Assembly (NCBI GenBank): GCA_043743335.1
Contig: JAYTWR010000199.1
Span: 1-64,000 of the forward strand
Direction: 5' to 3'
Source: UBA5216 sp043743335
GTDB taxonomy: Bacteria > Pseudomonadota > Gammaproteobacteria > Burkholderiales > SG8-41
DNA: 64,000 nt
A program made the position numbers and the translations under genes. Positions 25,060 to 33,870 of the stretch are shown piece by piece. The first letter of the stretch is position 1. Every line of letters begins with the position of its first letter. Below the pieces are notes generated by a model, which had not been told where the DNA came from, did not search any database, and saw nothing but the letters and a program-made list of their open reading frames with translations.

Positions 25060-26061
25060 ATGGCAATTAAAGTCGGCATCAACGGATTTGGACGCATCGG
25101 GCGCATGGTGTTTCGCGCAGCAACGCAGGATTTCCCGGATATCGAAATCGTCGGCATTAACGATTTGCTGGAGCCGGATTATCTGGCTTACACCCTGAAG
25201 CACGATTCCGTGCACGGCAAATTCAAGGGCGACGTCGCGGTTGATGGCAATAACCTTGTGGTGAACGGCAAGAAAATCCGCCTCACGCAATTGCGCGATC
25301 CGGCCGAACTCAAATGGAACGAAATCGGCGCCGACATCGTGATCGAAGCTACCGGCCTGTTTCTCGACAAGGCTTCGGGTGAGAAGCACCTCACAGCGGG
25401 CGCGAAAAAAGTCATCATGTCGGCACCGTCGAAAGACGACACGCCGATGTTCGTGTTTGGCGTGAACGACAAAACCTACGCCGGGCAAACGATCATTTCC
25501 AACGCGTCGTGCACGACGAATTGTCTGGCACCCGTCGCCAAAGTGCTCAACGACAAATGGGGCATCAAGCGCGGTCTGATGACGACGGTACACGCCGCCA
25601 CGGCCACGCAAAAAACCGTCGATGGCCCATCCAACAAAGACTGGCGCGGCGGTCGCGGCATTCTGGAAAACATTATTCCGTCGTCCACCGGCGCGGCCAA
25701 AGCGGTGGGCGTGGTGATTCCTGAATTGAACAAAAAACTCACTGGTATGGCCTTTCGCGTGCCGACTTCCGATGTGTCGGTAGTTGACCTAACTGTCGAG
25801 TTGAACAAACCCGCCACCTACGCCGAAATCTGCGCTGAAATGAAAGCGCAGTCGCAAGGCGCGCTCAAGGGCATCCTCGGCTACACCGAAGAAAAAGTCG
25901 TCTCCACCGATTTCCGTGACGAGACCTGCACCTCCGTATTCGACGCCGAAGCCGGCATCGCGCTTGACAGTACCTTCGTCAAAGTCGTCTCGTGGTATGA
26001 CAACGAGTGGGGCTATTCGAGCAAAGTGTGCGAGATGATTCGGGTCGTTGCGAAGCCATAA
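25060..26061 (+). CDS. gap: Glyceraldehyde-3-phosphate dehydrogenase, type I
   Basis: A 333-residue enzyme oxidising glyceraldehyde-3-phosphate with phosphate and NAD(P). It has the N-terminal GINGFGRIGRMVFRA dinucleotide motif, the catalytic cysteine in SNASCTTNCLAPVAKVL (about residue 152), and the conserved MTTVHAATATQKTVDGPS and SWYDNEWGYS. GGAG at 25049-25052 is seven bases before the ATG, favouring this over the TTG one codon upstream. It follows tkt by 35 bases. Confidence 0.96.
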   Translation: MAIKVGINGFGRIGRMVFRAATQDFPDIEIVGINDLLEPDYLAYTLKHDSVHGKFKGDVAVDGNNLVVNGKKIRLTQLRDPAELKWNEIGADIVIEATGLFLDKASGEKHLTAGAKKVIMSAPSKDDTPMFVFGVNDKTYAGQTIISNASCTTNCLAPVAKVLNDKWGIKRGLMTTVHAATATQKTVDGPSNKDWRGGRGILENIIPSSTGAAKAVGVVIPELNKKLTGMAFRVPTSDVSVVDLTVELNKPATYAEICAEMKAQSQGALKGILGYTEEKVVSTDFRDETCTSVFDAEAGIALDSTFVKVVSWYDNEWGYSSKVCEMIRVVAKP

Positions 26062-26064
26062 GAC

Positions 26065-26093
26065 TTTAACTACATTGGATTTTAACTACATTG
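26065..26093. repeat. Short tandem direct repeat
   Basis: TTTAACTACATTG occurs perfectly twice (26065-26077 and 26081-26093) with a three-base spacer. It sits just after gap and abuts the left arm of an inverted-repeat element. The TAACTA and TTG parts recall the IHF-like repeat but the spacing is two bases too long. Confidence 0.6.
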
Positions 26094-26162
26094 CCACAGC
26101 AGTCATAGAGAAAACCCGTCGCGACGGTATTGGGGTTTGGGCTTCTCGGTGTCCTCTGTGGC
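26093..26162. mobile_element. MITE-like inverted-repeat element A (CACAGAG family), no gene
   Basis: The left arm GCCACAGCAGTCATAGAGAA pairs imperfectly with the complement of the right arm, GCCACAGAGGACACCGAGAA, around a short core containing GTCGCGAC. Similar arms bound the elements at 31242-31363 and 50397-50906. It fills the space between gap and pgk. Confidence 0.55.
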
Positions 26163-26171
26163 TAAAGGGTT

Positions 26172-27356
26172 TTGAAATTGGGTTTTCTACGTTTGGTTGA
26201 TCTACCGCTCGCTGGCCAGCGCGTTTTCATACGCGCCGATTTGAATGTGCCGCAAGACGATGCGGGCAACATCACCGAAGACACGCGCGTGCGCGCTTCC
26301 GTGCCGGCCATCACACATGCGCTGAAATCCGGTGCGGCGGTCATGGTGACTTCACATCTGGGTCGCCCGACCGAAGGTGAATTAAAGCCCGAAGATTCAC
26401 TCGCGCCTGTCGCCAAACGCCTGTCTGAACTGTTGGGCCAGCCGGTGCGCCTCATTACGCATTGGCTCGATGGCGTGGATGTCAAAGCTGGCGAAGTGGT
26501 GATGCTGGAAAACTGCCGCGTCAATCGCGGCGAGAAAAAGAACGATGATGCGCTTGCCAAAAAAATGGCGGCGTTGTGCGATGTCTATGTCAACGACGCG
26601 TTCGGCACCGCGCACCGCGCCGAAGCCACCACACACGGCATCGCCAAATTCGCCAAGGTCGCCTGCGCTGGCCCGTTGATGGCCGCTGAACTGGATGCGC
26701 TGGGCAAAGCTTTGGGCAATCCGGCGCGACCGCTGGTGGCGATTGTGGCGGGATCGAAAGTTTCCACCAAGCTCACCATTTTGAAATCGCTGGCAGCGAA
26801 AGTCGATCAATTGATCGTGGGAGGCGGCATCGCCAATACCTTCATGCTGGCCTCCGGCATGCGCATCGGCAAATCACTGGCCGAGCCTGATCTGGTGGGC
26901 GAAGCGCAAGCCGTGATCGACATCATGAAAGCGCGCGGCGCGTCCGTGCCGTTGCCGGAAGATGTGATCGTCGCCAACGAACTCGCCGCCATGGCACGCG
27001 CCAACCGCGTGGATGCCAGTGCGGTGAGCGCGGACGACATGATTCTCGATATCGGCCCCAAGGCGGCGGCGCATCTGGCGACCATTATCAGCACGGCCGG
27101 CACGGTGGTGTGGAACGGCCCGGTCGGCGTGTTTGAATACGACCAGTTTGCGGGCGGCACCAAAACCATCGCGCAGGCGATTGCAGGCTCAAAAGCGTTT
27201 TCGATTGCCGGCGGTGGCGACACGCTGGCGGCGATTGCGAAATACCATATCGCAGACAAAATTTCCTATATTTCGACGGGTGGCGGCGCGTTCCTAGAGT
27301 TTCTGGAAGGCCGCAAGTTGCCGGCGGTCGCGATACTGGAATCCCGAGCCGCCTGA
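26172..27356 (+). CDS. pgk: Phosphoglycerate kinase
   Basis: About 394 residues; transfers phosphate between 1,3-bisphosphoglycerate and ADP. Conserved features are VFIRADLNVPQDDAG, VMVTSHLGRPTEG, ENCRVNRGEKKNDDALA, VAGSKVSTKLTILKSL and the C-terminal WNGPVGVFEYDQFA and GGGDTLAAIAK. There is no ATG near the start. The likely initiators are TTG at 26172 or 26178, with AAAGGG just upstream, which is also the outer edge of the inverted-repeat element. It lies between gap and pyk. Confidence 0.93.
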   Translation: MKLGFLRLVDLPLAGQRVFIRADLNVPQDDAGNITEDTRVRASVPAITHALKSGAAVMVTSHLGRPTEGELKPEDSLAPVAKRLSELLGQPVRLITHWLDGVDVKAGEVVMLENCRVNRGEKKNDDALAKKMAALCDVYVNDAFGTAHRAEATTHGIAKFAKVACAGPLMAAELDALGKALGNPARPLVAIVAGSKVSTKLTILKSLAAKVDQLIVGGGIANTFMLASGMRIGKSLAEPDLVGEAQAVIDIMKARGASVPLPEDVIVANELAAMARANRVDASAVSADDMILDIGPKAAAHLATIISTAGTVVWNGPVGVFEYDQFAGGTKTIAQAIAGSKAFSIAGGGDTLAAIAKYHIADKISYISTGGGAFLEFLEGRKLPAVAILESRAA

Positions 27357-27436
27357 ACGCGCGGGCTGTCAACGTCATCCAGCCGCAATATGCCCCACTC
27401 AAACTACAGGCCCTTCCTCTCACCATCAGGCACCCC

Positions 27437-28867
27437 ATGACCCGCCGCACGAAAATCGTAGCAACGCTAGGGCCTGCTTCCACCGACCGCAAAACGCTGG
27501 AAGGCATGATCGCTGCCGGCATGGATGTGGTGCGCATGAATTTCTCGCACGGCACAGCAGACGAGCATCGCAAGCGCGTGGAGATGGTGCGCATGCTGGC
27601 GCGCCGCGCGGGTCGCGCCGTGGGCGTGTTGGTGGATTTGCAGGGGCCGAAAATCCGCATCGGCAAATTCAAGGACGGCAAAATCAATTTGCTGGCCGGT
27701 GCGAAATTTATCCTCGACGCTGAGTGCAAACTGGGCGATGAGAACACCGTAGGTCTTGATTACCTCAACCTGCCAAAAGACGTGCGCACCGGCGACACGC
27801 TGCTGCTCGACGACGGGCGCATTGTGCTGGGGGTGTCGTCGGTCAAAGGCCCGCGCATCCATTGCGTGGTGGAAATGGGCGGCGTGTTGTCCAACAACAA
27901 AGGCATCAATCGCAAAGGCGGCGGCTTGAGCGCGCCCGCACTGACCGAAAAAGACAAGCAGGACATCAAGACTGCCGCCGAACTCAAAGCGGATTATCTG
28001 GGCATTTCGTTCCCGCGCTCCGGCGCCGACATGAAATGGGCGCGCGATCTCATGCACAAGGCGGGCGGGCGCGCGCTGCTGGTGGCGAAAATTGAGCGTG
28101 CCGAGGCGATCACGGCACTCGACGAAATCATCGACGCCTCCGACGTCATCATGGTGGCGCGCGGCGATTTGGCGGTTGAGGTGGGCGACGCTGTGGTACC
28201 CGCGCTGCAAAAACGCATGATCCGCATGGCGCGTGAGAAAAACAAACTGGTGATCACGGCAACACAGATGATGGAGTCGATGATCAGCAATCCCATTCCC
28301 ACGCGCGCGGAAGTGTCCGATGTCGCCAACGCCGTGCTCGACGGCACGGATGCGGTGATGCTGTCGGGTGAAACTGCCGCTGGCAAATACCCCATCGAAA
28401 CCGTGGCGGCGATGGCGCGGGTTTGCGTGGAAGCGGAAAAAGAAGATCTCATCAGCACCGACCGTTCGCGTCGCGGCACAGCGCCCAGCGCGGTGGAAGA
28501 AGCCATCGCGCGCGCCACGGTGTTTACGGCTAACAACCTTAACATCAAAGCCATTGCCGCCCTCACACAAAGCGGCAAAACCACGCTGCTGATGTCGCGT
28601 ATGCCGACCGCGGTGCCTATTTACGCGCTGTCGTCGGTAGTGGAAACACGTCGCCGCGTGGCGCTGTTCAAAGGCGTTTACCCGATTAAATTCAAAGGCG
28701 TGCGTAATCCTGAACGCGCCTTGAATCAGGCGGAAGACGAGTTGCTCAAACGCGGCGCGGTACAAAACGGCGACTATATTGTGCTCACCATTGGCGAACC
28801 GTACGGCAAGGCCGGTGGCACCAATACCCTGAAAATTGTGAAGGTCGGTGAACACCGTCATGCTTGA
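27437..28867 (+). CDS. pyk: Pyruvate kinase
   Basis: A 476-residue enzyme converting phosphoenolpyruvate and ADP to pyruvate and ATP. It starts RRTKIVATLGPASTDRKTLE and has VVRMNFSHGTADEH, the catalytic lysine in LLVAKIERAEAI, MVARGDLAVEVG, and TATQMMESMISNPIPTRAEV. The C-terminal domain (about 350-476) is the usual regulatory fold. It lies 80 bases after pgk with no obvious terminator between, so it is probably co-transcribed. Confidence 0.95.
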   Translation: MTRRTKIVATLGPASTDRKTLEGMIAAGMDVVRMNFSHGTADEHRKRVEMVRMLARRAGRAVGVLVDLQGPKIRIGKFKDGKINLLAGAKFILDAECKLGDENTVGLDYLNLPKDVRTGDTLLLDDGRIVLGVSSVKGPRIHCVVEMGGVLSNNKGINRKGGGLSAPALTEKDKQDIKTAAELKADYLGISFPRSGADMKWARDLMHKAGGRALLVAKIERAEAITALDEIIDASDVIMVARGDLAVEVGDAVVPALQKRMIRMAREKNKLVITATQMMESMISNPIPTRAEVSDVANAVLDGTDAVMLSGETAAGKYPIETVAAMARVCVEAEKEDLISTDRSRRGTAPSAVEEAIARATVFTANNLNIKAIAALTQSGKTTLLMSRMPTAVPIYALSSVVETRRRVALFKGVYPIKFKGVRNPERALNQAEDELLKRGAVQNGDYIVLTIGEPYGKAGGTNTLKIVKVGEHRHA

Positions 28868-28956
28868 GCTATCAGGATTGAGCACTGAGGATGGCGGATT
28901 TAGCGAGGCGGCCAATCGTAGTAAACTGCACGAGAGTCGCCAGCGGTAAAAATTAA

Positions 28957-28969
28957 TAAGTATATGATT
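28957..28969 (-). repeat. IHF-like AT-rich dispersed repeat, copy 9 (one mismatch)
   Basis: The complement is AATCATATACTTA. The repeat continues TTATTGAGGAA, so its distal part supplies the ribosome site of the aldolase gene. Confidence 0.5.
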
Positions 28970-28983
28970 TTATTGAGGAAATT

Positions 28984-30003
28984 ATGGCCACAAACCACTT
29001 GAACGCAATCGCCAAAGCCATGGTCGCACCGGGCAAAGGCCTACTCGCCGCCGATGAAAGCACCGGCACCATCGGCAATCGCTTTACCAGCATTAACGTC
29101 GAAAACAATGAAGAGAATCGCCGCGCGTATCGCGACCTGCTGTTCACCACCAAGGGCGTGGGCGATCACATCAGCGGCGTGATTTTGTTCGACGAAACGC
29201 TGCGGCAAAAATCAGCCGACGGCACGTCGTTCGTCGATCTGCTCAACAAACAGGGCGTGCTGCCCGGCATCAAGGTCGATGCGGGTGCCAAGCCGCTGCA
29301 ATTCTGCCCTGGGGAAACTGTCACGGAAGGCCTCGACAACCTGCCCAAGCGTTGCGCGGAATACGTCAAACTCGGCGCGAAATTCGCCAAGTGGCGCGCG
29401 GTCATCGACATCAGCGCTGACTTGCCCAGCAACACCAGCATTGTCGCCAACGCCCATGCACTGGCGCGCTACGCCGCCATTTGTCAGGAAGCGGGTCTGG
29501 TGCCCATCGTCGAACCCGAAGTGCTGATGGATGGCGATCACACCATTGAGCGCTGCGAGCACGTGACTGAATGGACGCTCAACGCCGTGTTCGAAGCGCT
29601 GTATGTGAATCGCGTGTCGCTCGAAGGCTCAGTGCTGAAGCCGTCGATGGTGATCTCCGGCAAAAAATGTGCGCGGCAAGCCGACGTGCAGGAAGTGGCC
29701 GAGCGCACGGTGCGTATCCTCAAACGCACCGTGCCGGCTGCGGTGGCGGGCATTGCGTTCCTCTCCGGTGGGCAAAGCGACGAAGTGGCGACCGCGCATT
29801 TGGATGCCATGAACAAGCTGGGCAATAACCCGTGGCCGCTGAGCTTCTCGTACGGTCGCGCGCTGCAACAGGCGACGCTAAAAGCGTGGCGCGGACAAGC
29901 CGCCCATGTGCCTGCCGCGCAAGCCGCGTTGGCGCACCGCGCGCGCATGAACGGTCTGGCTGCGCTGGGCAAATACGCGGCGAGTATGGAAGCGCAGAAG
30001 TAA
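28984..30003 (+). CDS. Class I fructose-bisphosphate aldolase
   Basis: A 339-residue Schiff-base aldolase cleaving fructose-1,6-bisphosphate. It matches the class I type shared with eukaryotes: KGLLAADESTGTIGNRF, FAKWRAVIDI, IVEPEVLMDGDHTIERC, the Schiff-base Lys219 in LEGSVLKPSMV, and GIAFLSGGQSDEVAT. The last residues lack the tyrosine-containing tail of animal aldolases. Burkholderiales normally carry a metal-dependent class II enzyme at this position after pyk, so this looks like a displacement. AGGAA precedes the ATG by five bases, and a good terminator follows. Confidence 0.94.
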   Translation: MATNHLNAIAKAMVAPGKGLLAADESTGTIGNRFTSINVENNEENRRAYRDLLFTTKGVGDHISGVILFDETLRQKSADGTSFVDLLNKQGVLPGIKVDAGAKPLQFCPGETVTEGLDNLPKRCAEYVKLGAKFAKWRAVIDISADLPSNTSIVANAHALARYAAICQEAGLVPIVEPEVLMDGDHTIERCEHVTEWTLNAVFEALYVNRVSLEGSVLKPSMVISGKKCARQADVQEVAERTVRILKRTVPAAVAGIAFLSGGQSDEVATAHLDAMNKLGNNPWPLSFSYGRALQQATLKAWRGQAAHVPAAQAALAHRARMNGLAALGKYAASMEAQK

Positions 30004-30022
30004 ATCGTATTCCGCTGAATTC

Positions 30023-30057
30023 GGGCGCGCAGCTTCGGCTACGCGCCCTTTTCGTTT
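30023..30057 (+). terminator. Intrinsic terminator with UUCG loop
   Basis: GGGCGCGCAGC-TTCG-GCTACGCGCCC (11-bp stem, one mismatch) followed by TTTTCGTTT. It ends the tkt-to-aldolase run just before the CobW-like gene. Confidence 0.85.
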
Positions 30058-30064
30058 CTACATC

Positions 30065-31153
30065 ATGAACACACGCACACCCGTTTCGATTATCACTGGC
30101 TTTCTAGGCAGCGGCAAAACCACGCTGTTAAACCGCGTGTTGCAAGACCCTGCCATGGCGGGTGCTGCGGTAATCATCAATGAATTCGGCGAGATCGGGT
30201 TAGATCATCTGCTGATCGCCACGCCCAATGAAAACACCGTGCTGCTGGCAAGCGGCTGCATTTGCTGTACGGTGCGTGGCGATCTGGTGGACACGTTGCG
30301 TACTCTCGATCGCCAGCGCATCAAAGGCCAGTTACCGCCGTTCGACCGCGTGCTGATCGAGACCACCGGCCTTGCCGATCCGGTGCCGATTATTCAAACC
30401 GTAGTCACTGACGAACAGCTCGCACCACGTTTCGAGCTTGATGGCGTGCTGACGCTGGTGGATACCGTCAATGCCATGCAGCAACTGGATACGCAACCCG
30501 AGGCCATCAAGCAGGCCGCCGTGGCGGATCGTCTCATACTCACCAAAACCGACATCCTGCCTGCTGCCGATGCGCTGCTCGCGCGTCTTGCGCGTATCAA
30601 TCCCGGCGCACGCCTGCTCACCGCACATCAAGGTGATGTTGATGCGCATGAACTGTTCGGTGCCCATCTCAATGCCAGCGCGGGCAACAGCGAATTGTCG
30701 CGCTGGCTGCCCGAAGCGGCGGTAAAACAGGCTGAGACACACTACCAACGAGCGCCCGTTCACGGCAGCGCGCACGACGATCATATTCGCGCGTACAGCG
30801 TCTATCTCGATGAGCCGGTCAGCGCCAGCGGCATGACAGCGTGGCTCACCGCGCTCGCGTCTTTGCGCGGCGCGAACCTGCTGCGCGTGAAAGGCCTGCT
30901 CAATGTGGATGGCGATCCGGTGGCGGTGCATGCGGTGCAAACCCTGATTCACGAGCCGGTGACGCTCGCGCGCTGGCCAGATGCCGATCGTCGTTCGCGC
31001 ATTGTGTTCATCACGCGCGAGATGTCGCGCGCGCAGATCGAAAGCACGCTCGACGTGTTGCGCCTGCGTACCACCAACAACGCCAAGACACCGCAGCCGC
31101 TTGATCCGCAGGCCTACGCAAGGTTCGTTGCGGCCATGCAAAAAATCCATTAA
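30065..31153 (+). CDS. CobW/COG0523-family GTPase (metallochaperone-like)
   Basis: A 362-residue P-loop GTPase. It has TGFLGSGKTTLLNRVL (Walker A, residues 11-26), the metal-binding CxCC at Cys65-Cys68 (ASGCICCTV), ETTGLADPVPI and ILTKTDIL (the guanine-specific motif). A C-terminal CobW domain starts near 240, with a histidine-containing linker (HGSAHDDHIRAYSV). Family members insert zinc, cobalt or iron into target proteins. It starts eight bases after the terminator of the aldolase gene, and no upstream Zur box was recognised. The IHF-like repeat starts four bases after the beginning of its stop codon. Confidence 0.88.
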   Translation: MNTRTPVSIITGFLGSGKTTLLNRVLQDPAMAGAAVIINEFGEIGLDHLLIATPNENTVLLASGCICCTVRGDLVDTLRTLDRQRIKGQLPPFDRVLIETTGLADPVPIIQTVVTDEQLAPRFELDGVLTLVDTVNAMQQLDTQPEAIKQAAVADRLILTKTDILPAADALLARLARINPGARLLTAHQGDVDAHELFGAHLNASAGNSELSRWLPEAAVKQAETHYQRAPVHGSAHDDHIRAYSVYLDEPVSASGMTAWLTALASLRGANLLRVKGLLNVDGDPVAVHAVQTLIHEPVTLARWPDADRRSRIVFITREMSRAQIESTLDVLRLRTTNNAKTPQPLDPQAYARFVAAMQKIH

Positions 31154-31154
31154 A

Positions 31155-31167
31155 AATCAATTAGTTA
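31155..31167 (+). repeat. IHF-like AT-rich dispersed repeat, copy 10
   Basis: AATCAATTAGTTA, an exact match, immediately after the CobW-like gene. The rest of this 287-base intergenic stretch holds an inverted-repeat element and the leader of the amidohydrolase gene. Confidence 0.6.
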
Positions 31168-31241
31168 TAATTAGACGCGCCTCGATTTTTGCTTGACATT
31201 AAACAGCGGATTTACTACCGTTCAACCTAGAAACGGCCTTT

Positions 31242-31363
31242 GCCACAGAGCACACAGAGAGACATCAGCGCGTTACCGTGATTCACCTGATCACGCGGTT
31301 GGTGAGCGAACGTTTCAGGCCCAGTAGCTGTCTTTCCTCGGTGTTCGCGGTGTGCTCTGTGGC
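31242..31363. mobile_element. MITE-like inverted-repeat element B (CACAGAG family), no gene
   Basis: The left arm GCCACAGAGCACACAGAGAG and the complement of the right arm, GCCACAGAGCACACCGCG, share their first 14 bases exactly. The 70-base interior has no reading frame of note. It resembles the outer parts of the GxxExxY-bearing element at 50397-50906. Confidence 0.65.
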
Positions 31364-31440
31364 GAGTTGCGGTTTATAGGTTCAACGCAAGCCCATCGTA
31401 TCCATCACGCTCATCCAGATCACCCTCAGGAGTTTTCCGC

Positions 31441-32790
31441 ATGTTCGATTTCAAAGTGCCTGAAGAAAAAGGGCCGACCAAAGTCATCACCGGCGCAACG
31501 CTGATCGACGGCAACGGCGGCACGCCGCTCAAAGACCCGGTGATCGTGATCGATGGCCGTCGCATCAAAGCGGTGGGTGCCAAGGGTAAAGTCAAAATCC
31601 CGCCGAAGGCCGAGGTCATCGACTGCAAGGGACTGACGCTGATGCCCGGCATGATGGACGTGCACCTGCACACCATGATGTTTAACTGCCTAACGTTTCA
31701 CAACTACCGCGTGGCGCAGTGGGAAATCACGCCCGAGTTGCAGCAGATGTATGGCCTGTTTCATGCGCAACTGTGTTTTGACATGGGCTTTACCACGCTA
31801 CGCGATCTGGGGCTGAACAGCTACCGCGGGCTGTTGACCGCGCATTTGTGTGCGGTGCGGGATTCCATCAACGCCGGCGTGCTGGAAGGCCCGCGCATGT
31901 TGATCGGCGGCTTTACCACCATCACCGGTTCGCACTTGGATTTGATCCAGCCGCGTGCGGCGCAGCGCCTCGGCTTTCAAACAGCGGATGGCCCGTGGGA
32001 GCTGCGCAAGCTCGCGCGCACCAATTTGCTTGCTGGCTGCGATATCGTTAAAACCTGCGCCACCGGCGGCGGCGGCACCGACAAGGAAGAGCCCGATATC
32101 CGCAACATGACGCAGGAAGAAATCGATGCCATCGTCGATGAGGCGCATGCGTTTCACAAACCGGCGGCGGTGCATTGCTTTACGCCGAACGGGCATCGCA
32201 TGGCGCTCACGGCAGGCGCGGATACCATCGAGCACATGGTGTTCCACGACGAAGAAGTCATCGACATGATCGCCGATTCACCCGCGTGGATGACGCCAAC
32301 GCTATTGCATCGCACCGATCGTGCGATTCAAACGCGCAAAGAGCAGGGCACGTCGATGTTCGTCATCAACAAAATGAAAGCGCTGCAACCCTACTGTTTT
32401 GAAACGTTCCAGAAGGCCTACAAAGCCGGCGTGAAAATCGCCATGGGCACTGACATGGGCTTTGATCCTGAAATGGGTGCCAATGCCTGCGAACTCGAAA
32501 TCTACGTCAAGCTCGGCATGACACCGATGGACGCCCTTTTGACCTGCACACGCAACGCAGCGCACGCAATCAAAATGGAAAAAGACCTCGGCACGGTCGA
32601 GCCGGGCAAACTCGCTGATCTCATCGCCGTGAAGGGCGATCCGCTGAAGAACATCGCCTGCCTGCAGGAAAAGAAGAACATCCAGATCGTCATGAAAGAA
32701 GGTCGCGTGTATGCCGACCGTCGTGCGGGCCACAGCAGGAACGTGGTCAACGTGAACCCAGGCGAGTGGAAAAAAATTGATTATTTGTAG
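31441..32790 (+). CDS. Metal-dependent amidohydrolase
   Basis: A 449-residue TIM-barrel hydrolase of the imidazolonepropionase/prolidase-like group. It has GATLIDGNGGTPL at the start, the metal-binding HxH at His75/His77 (MMDVHLHTM), a lysine in DIVKTCATGG, HCFTPNGHRMALTAGADTIE and HMVFHDE, the late aspartate in AMGTDMGFDPEMG and GTVEPGKLADLIAVKGDPL. Members hydrolyse cyclic or linear amides and peptides. AGGAG is eight bases before the ATG. Two Bug-type binding protein genes follow on the same strand, so it may degrade the imported ligand; that link is inference. Confidence 0.88.
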   Translation: MFDFKVPEEKGPTKVITGATLIDGNGGTPLKDPVIVIDGRRIKAVGAKGKVKIPPKAEVIDCKGLTLMPGMMDVHLHTMMFNCLTFHNYRVAQWEITPELQQMYGLFHAQLCFDMGFTTLRDLGLNSYRGLLTAHLCAVRDSINAGVLEGPRMLIGGFTTITGSHLDLIQPRAAQRLGFQTADGPWELRKLARTNLLAGCDIVKTCATGGGGTDKEEPDIRNMTQEEIDAIVDEAHAFHKPAAVHCFTPNGHRMALTAGADTIEHMVFHDEEVIDMIADSPAWMTPTLLHRTDRAIQTRKEQGTSMFVINKMKALQPYCFETFQKAYKAGVKIAMGTDMGFDPEMGANACELEIYVKLGMTPMDALLTCTRNAAHAIKMEKDLGTVEPGKLADLIAVKGDPLKNIACLQEKKNIQIVMKEGRVYADRRAGHSRNVVNVNPGEWKKIDYL

Positions 32791-32841
32791 CCATCGGTGA
32801 GTGGGTAGGTGAGCGAGTGAACGGGTAGCTTCGGCGTTCCG

Positions 32842-33840
32842 ATGAATCGACATTTCGTTACGCGAAAACAAGCGCTACTCGCAGCACTGGCCTGCGGATT
32901 GCCAGCGCCTTGTTTCGCGCAGGCCCCGTCGACGGGCGCAGGACAGGGCTACCCCGTCAAGCCAGTCCGCCTCATCGTTGGCTTTGCCCCCGGCGGCCCC
33001 AATGACATTGTGGCGCGCGGCTTGGCGCAGAAACTGTCTGAACAAACCAGCCAGCAGTTCATTGTCGAAAACCGCCCCGGCGCGAACACCGCTGTGGCGA
33101 CAGAGATGGTGTCGCGTGCAGCGCCCGACGGCTATTCGGTGATGTTCGTGTCGCCCGGCCACGCCACCAATCCGTCGCTGATGAAGCTGAATTTTGATTC
33201 GATACGTGATTTTGCTTTTGTCACGCAGGTGGCGGATGCGCAAAACATTCTGGTCGTACACCCTTCGCTGCCGGTGAAGAGCGTGAAGGACTTGATCGCG
33301 TTCGCTAAGTCCCGCCCCGGCGAAATCAACTATGGCTCATCAGGCTCGGGCAGTACCGGGCATCTATCGACTGAGCTGTTTCAGATGATGACGGGGACGA
33401 AGATGGTGCATATCCCGTACAAGGGCGCAGGGCCTGCATTGATTGAATTGCTGGCGGGGCAGCACGTGCTGTACTTCGGCAACATCGCAGGCATCATCGG
33501 CTATGTGCGCACTCACCGCATGCGCGCGCTGGCCGTCACGGGTGAGAAGCGTTCGCCCGCCGTGCCAGATATACCGACAGTAATCGAAGCGGGGTTGCCG
33601 GGTTTTGTGGTGACTGCGTTTTACGGCATGGCGTTGCCGGCGAAAGCGCCGCGTACCATCGTCGAGAAACTCAACACGGAAGTGGTGCGCGCCTTGAAAG
33701 CACCAGATTTCAATGCCCGCTTGCGTGATGCGGGCACAGAGCCGGTGGGCAGCACCCCGGAGCAATACACCACGTTCATGCAGAACGAAATTGCGAAGTG
33801 GGGTAAGGTGATTAAGGCAGCGGGGATTAAGGGCGAATAG
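32842..33840 (+). CDS. Tripartite tricarboxylate transporter substrate-binding protein (Bug/TctC family)
   Basis: A 332-residue protein with a Tat/Sec-like leader (RHFVTRKQALLAALACG, cleavage near CFAQA). It has YPVKPVRLIVGFAPGGPNDI, FIVENRPGANTAVATEM, DGYSVMFVSPGHATNPSLM and HIPYKGAGPALIELLAGQ. It ends QNEIAKWGKVIKAAGIKGE. It shares long stretches with the next gene, including the GHATNP motif and the C-terminus, so the two arose by tandem duplication. The adjacent amidohydrolase suggests a shared substrate. No membrane subunits are nearby. Confidence 0.92.
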   Translation: MNRHFVTRKQALLAALACGLPAPCFAQAPSTGAGQGYPVKPVRLIVGFAPGGPNDIVARGLAQKLSEQTSQQFIVENRPGANTAVATEMVSRAAPDGYSVMFVSPGHATNPSLMKLNFDSIRDFAFVTQVADAQNILVVHPSLPVKSVKDLIAFAKSRPGEINYGSSGSGSTGHLSTELFQMMTGTKMVHIPYKGAGPALIELLAGQHVLYFGNIAGIIGYVRTHRMRALAVTGEKRSPAVPDIPTVIEAGLPGFVVTAFYGMALPAKAPRTIVEKLNTEVVRALKAPDFNARLRDAGTEPVGSTPEQYTTFMQNEIAKWGKVIKAAGIKGE

Positions 33841-33870
33841 CCCTGTAAAGAAGTACGTGAGGAGAGGCTA

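Noticed and set aside
26065..26083. A nineteenth IHF-like repeat at TAACTACATTGGATTTT
   Set aside because: It is two bases too long between the half-motifs to fit the consensus, so it is listed only as a direct repeat.
27467..28915. A 482-codon open frame on the minus strand opposite pyruvate kinase
   Set aside because: It is fully antisense to a clear pyk gene, its product is His/Arg-rich with no family resemblance, and such frames are common opposite GC-rich genes.
31193..31222. A sigma-70 promoter starting TTGACA before the amidohydrolase gene
   Set aside because: The -10 position reads TACCGT, a poor match, and an inverted-repeat element lies between it and the gene.
32795..32841. A GT-rich stretch with GTGAG-like units before a Bug gene
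   Set aside because: The units are irregular and too short to call a tandem repeat.
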